Origin: Candidatus Obscuribacterales bacterium
Lineage (GTDB): Bacteria; Cyanobacteriota; Vampirovibrionia; Obscuribacterales; Obscuribacteraceae
Direction: 5' to 3'
Length of the DNA stretch: 64,000 nucleotides
NCBI GenBank assembly: GCA_019637435.1
Contig: JAHBVO010000001.1
Coordinates: 1,922,001 to 1,986,000 of the forward strand
A program made the translations under genes and the position numbers. Shown piece by piece: positions 61,065 to 64,000 of the stretch; within the stretch, counting starts at the first letter, position 1; every line of letters starts with the position of its first letter. Below the pieces are notes generated by a model. It saw only the letters and a program-made list of their open reading frames with translations, searched no databases and had not been told where the DNA came from.

Positions 61065-64000
61065 ATGAGTAACGAATGGAATTGGCACGTTAACAGCTTA
61101 CAAACGCGCCTCAATGACCTTCAATCCACCATCGATTCGATAAAGTCGTGCGTGGAGCGTCGGCCAGGTTTGGATGCTGCAACACAGGCGATTGCTGCAT
61201 TAATAGAGGCTTCCACCCAGTCCGAATATGCGCTTCAAGAATTTCCTACCGCTTTGAGTCAAATACTTTCCGACCCGGCAATCGGGTCTTTGTTGATCGG
61301 ACCGCAAGGCGAGATAGTCTTATACAATGCCACTGCCGAGCAGCTTCTTGGTCGCGACTACCTGGCAGAACGCAGCATGAGTAGTTTGCAGTTTTCCGCC
61401 GAAGATCGCTCCACACGTCTGTTGGCGGATGATCTGCCCTGGAATCGCGCGCTTAAAGGAGAATCACTTCCGGACGTTCGCCTTCATTTGAGCCGCCCGA
61501 CCAATCCGGACACCTGGATAAATGTCTCGGCGACTCCATTCAGAAGTCCGGCTGGCGTGATCACGGGTGCTGTCGTTTTTATCATCGACACCACTGAAGA
61601 GGTCCAGCTCGAAGGCAGTATCAATACTTTGTGCAACACCATTCACGATCAGATCGCGCAGGTCGGCAGCACTCATACTCAACTTCGCGATTTAGCAGAC
61701 CGCCTTTCAAATGTTGGTATCCAGAGGATCCTTTCGGATGGCGCTCCGGCGCCTGGCCGACCAGAGGAGGACCCCACCAGAAAAAAGTCCGAACCTCGCC
61801 GTGACGCGGGTGTAATCCCGCCCGCGGCGAGGCAAGCATCGCTTCCTCAAGCAGCAAAAAACAAAAATCTAGTTCCTCCGACTCCTACATCGAAGTCTGA
61901 TTCGACTTTGGATTCAAGCGCATATGGCACTGAGGACCTGGATCTCGGACAGTCTGGTACATGGGCGCAAGTTCAAGAGAAGGTCGGACTCGCTGATGCT
62001 GCGGACCTGGCGTCCGCAAATCGCGTGGATGTCCATATCCCGGAAGGCTCCAAGACGCTTGAGGTCGAGCGCGTTGAGATAGAGCCTGAAGTGACGGTCG
62101 CAGAACAAGACGAGCAATTCCCAACTGAACAGTCAATCGAGAAACTGCAAGAAGTATCCCTCACCGACGATCAGAACACCACGTCTGAATTCATCGATAT
62201 GAGCGCTCACTTCAACGAGAGCGAACTACTCAGCGAAGATTCCGGCGAAGTTGAAGCGTTCTCCGCTGCTGAAGTGTCTGCGCAAGAGGACGATGTCGTC
62301 GCCAACGCTTCTGAAGAGGATGCTGTTGCACTATCTGAAAGTAACAATGTAGAAACTGAAACCTTTGACGGCTGGACTTCTACTCCGGCTTCTGCGGAAG
62401 AACATGTCGATGCTAGCGCCGGCGAAAGCGATCAAGTAGCAGATTCTGCAAAATCTTTATTCGGTAAGTTTGCCAATCTCACAAAAGACTCATACTCTGA
62501 AGCCAAGTTCGACGATAAAGAACCAGACCCGGCCCTGCCCTGGCCAGAGCTTGTTGATGCTCCTGACTACGGCGAGCCGCTGTGGGACGAGTACACTCAA
62601 TCGGAGGAGGAAGCCACCCCGTGGCAAAAAGATCGGGTAGGCGAAGAATCTGCTTTTGCGCTCCCTCCGGTTGAAGTCAATGTCGCTTCTGAGGAAACCA
62701 CTCACGCCGTCGATGAAGATGTGGAAGAAGTATATTCTGATGCGGAATCGCATGAGGCTCAGGAAATTGAATCAGAATACGCCGAGCCTGATCATACTGA
62801 AGAGCCTGATGTACAGAATGATGTTGAGCACGAGTATGTTCAAAACGAGGACACTCAAGATCAATTCTCAGGAGAGCTTCCGCAGGATGAGCCCACGCTC
62901 GCTGACGAAGATGCTGTCTTTGCCGCTGCTGATTTGGACATGTCCGTGGAAGAACCGTATGTGGTGCCCGGCGACGAAGAAAGCGTTCAAGAATCCGGCG
63001 AATTCGAACAAGCTGAACACGAAGTTGCTGCAGCCTTCGATGAGGTCGATGCTGAGGTCGCTGCCGATGACTTCAGTCCGGTAGAACCCGCTGCTGAAGC
63101 GGAAGAAGCAATTGAAGTGGTAATAGAAGAGGCTCCGCCTGCCAGTACCGCGACTGATACCACCGACAAGCAGGATGCATTAGGCACAGGGAACAGACTC
63201 TCAGCACTCAAGGATCGAAAACCCAGAGCAAGCGCTTCTTACAACAGGTTGAAGCCGCTCAGTGCTGCCGGCGAACTTGATGAGGATGAAGATGGTTTCC
63301 TCAATGAGGGGCTTGTCAAATTCTCTGCCGACGAACTGGCTCCGGTTGAAGAAGGACCAAAGCGAGTTCTCGTTGTCGATGATATTCCCGTGAATCAGAA
63401 GCTTCTCCTGCTGCACCTCAAGCGACTTGGATATGAGGCCGATGTGGCCAGCAACGGTCAAGAGGCGCTGGATATGTTGGCCGAGAAAGCTTATGAATTG
63501 ATCCTCATGGATTGCGATATGCCCGTCATGAGCGGCTTTGAGGCGGCAAGCCGCATCCGCAGCAACGAGGCTTACTCACACAGACGAATTCCGATCATCG
63601 CTTTGACTTCGTATGACCGAGAGGGTGATAAAGAGAAGTGCATCGCCTCCGGAATGGATGACTACATCACTAAAGGCGCCAGCCAGAAGGAATTGAAGGA
63701 TACCATCGAACGCTCAATAGTATCTGCGCGTATGAAAGATGAAACTCTCAGTACTGGTGAGTCAGATGATGAAGCTGACGGTGCTCCGCTCGACATCACC
63801 GCCATGCTCAAACTTTACGGACGCGAAGAAGTCGAAGAGATTAGCAGGCTGTTCTTGAGCAACATGGGAACTTATATTGAGTGTATGCAACTTGCAATCG
63901 ATAATAAAGACGCCGATTCTGTCGCACACTTCGCGAATGCGGTAAAAGGTCCATGTGCAGCGCTTGGTATGCGGCTGATGACGAGGCTTACTTCAGACAT
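61065..64000 (+). CDS. Large PAS-receiver-HPt-like signalling protein (3' end outside window)
   Basis: A frame of at least 978 codons open to the end of the window. ATG at 61065, after AAGAAGG. N-terminal coiled helix; PAS domain at about 65-190 (IGSLLIGPQGEIVLYNATAEQLLGR, NVSATPFRSPAGVITGAVVFIIDTTEE); then 500 acidic, disordered residues rich in Glu, Asp, Ala and Val; receiver domain at about 765-885 with Asp816 (LMDCDMPVMSG), LTS and YITKG; then an HPt-like helical domain. In that domain the phospho-His position of the HxLKG motif is Asn958 (FANAVKGPCAALG). No histidine kinase ATPase domain is seen up to the window end, so phosphate probably comes from CheA. The disordered arm resembles that of the giant kinase in composition. 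Confidence 0.85.
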   Translation, partial: MSNEWNWHVNSLQTRLNDLQSTIDSIKSCVERRPGLDAATQAIAALIEASTQSEYALQEFPTALSQILSDPAIGSLLIGPQGEIVLYNATAEQLLGRDYLAERSMSSLQFSAEDRSTRLLADDLPWNRALKGESLPDVRLHLSRPTNPDTWINVSATPFRSPAGVITGAVVFIIDTTEEVQLEGSINTLCNTIHDQIAQVGSTHTQLRDLADRLSNVGIQRILSDGAPAPGRPEEDPTRKKSEPRRDAGVIPPAARQASLPQAAKNKNLVPPTPTSKSDSTLDSSAYGTEDLDLGQSGTWAQVQEKVGLADAADLASANRVDVHIPEGSKTLEVERVEIEPEVTVAEQDEQFPTEQSIEKLQEVSLTDDQNTTSEFIDMSAHFNESELLSEDSGEVEAFSAAEVSAQEDDVVANASEEDAVALSESNNVETETFDGWTSTPASAEEHVDASAGESDQVADSAKSLFGKFANLTKDSYSEAKFDDKEPDPALPWPELVDAPDYGEPLWDEYTQSEEEATPWQKDRVGEESAFALPPVEVNVASEETTHAVDEDVEEVYSDAESHEAQEIESEYAEPDHTEEPDVQNDVEHEYVQNEDTQDQFSGELPQDEPTLADEDAVFAAADLDMSVEEPYVVPGDEESVQESGEFEQAEHEVAAAFDEVDAEVAADDFSPVEPAAEAEEAIEVVIEEAPPASTATDTTDKQDALGTGNRLSALKDRKPRASASYNRLKPLSAAGELDEDEDGFLNEGLVKFSADELAPVEEGPKRVLVVDDIPVNQKLLLLHLKRLGYEADVASNGQEALDMLAEKAYELILMDCDMPVMSGFEAASRIRSNEAYSHRRIPIIALTSYDREGDKEKCIASGMDDYITKGASQKELKDTIERSIVSARMKDETLSTGESDDEADGAPLDITAMLKLYGREEVEEISRLFLSNMGTYIECMQLAIDNKDADSVAHFANAVKGPCAALGMRLMTRLTSD

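Noticed and set aside
1..64000. tRNA, rRNA or CRISPR array
   Set aside because: No T-loop GTTCGA context with cloverleaf, no rRNA-like conserved blocks and no regularly spaced direct repeats were seen by eye; a dedicated search could still find a small RNA.

Overview
The window looks like chromosome from a non-photosynthetic Gram-negative relative of the cyanobacteria, most plausibly the Melainabacteria/Vampirovibrionia (Obscuribacterales-like). This is inferred from gene content and no search was run. The supporting content is a zwf-opcA-pgl-gnd pentose phosphate operon with the OpcA assembly factor known from cyanobacteria and actinobacteria, an LptD-like barrel of cyanobacterial type, the end of lpxC (lipid A, so an outer membrane), many large Ser/Thr kinases, and no photosynthesis genes. 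I found no rRNA, tRNA or CRISPR array.

Layout. 1-1.2 kb: the 3' end of lpxC and a small duplicated-domain protein. 1.2-6.9 kb: three overlapping genes for membrane Ser/Thr kinases with a C-terminal leucine-rich-repeat (LRR) region beyond the membrane segment. 7.0-14.3 kb: a convergent gene for a 2.4k-residue secreted beta-repeat protein. 14.7-19.1 kb: a SAF-domain protein, two small envelope proteins and a fourth LRR kinase. 19.2-25.6 kb: ROK sugar kinase and LptD-like barrel, then Fe-dependent alcohol dehydrogenase, SCP2 protein and PfkB kinase. 25.6-34.7 kb: accessory stretch with a transposase-derived protein, an unlisted 50-residue membrane protein, yedF/selD, a ribbon-helix-helix protein, a CPBP membrane protease and several envelope proteins. 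34.9-40.0 kb: the oxidative pentose phosphate operon. 40.0-44.6 kb: a 1511-residue Ser/Thr kinase. 44.8-52.6 kb: recO, glyA and a lipid-linked sugar gene set (WecA-like transferase, GT39-like membrane protein, GT2 transferase, DprE1-like oxidoreductase). 52.6-64 kb: a chemosensory operon with three CheW proteins, a soluble receptor with no sensor domain, CheR-TPR, CheA-REC, CheB, a stand-alone receiver, and a large PAS-REC-HPt-like protein that runs off the end.

Two signals stand out. First, a palindrome with core AACCGATATCGGTT occurs eight times between 15.1 and 40.2 kb. Seven copies are intergenic and nearly all lie 6-41 bases beyond a stop codon; two sit side by side between convergent genes and one is inside the reading frame of the giant kinase. 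Second, two of the LRR kinases carry a duplicated N-terminal Cys module (CxxC, then G-S-x-T-Q-W, then CxC) that I cannot match to a named family.

Taken together the region is rich in signal transduction at the envelope: LRR kinases, a giant kinase with repeated linear motifs, and a receptor array with degenerate phosphorelay parts, set among envelope biogenesis and core carbon metabolism genes.
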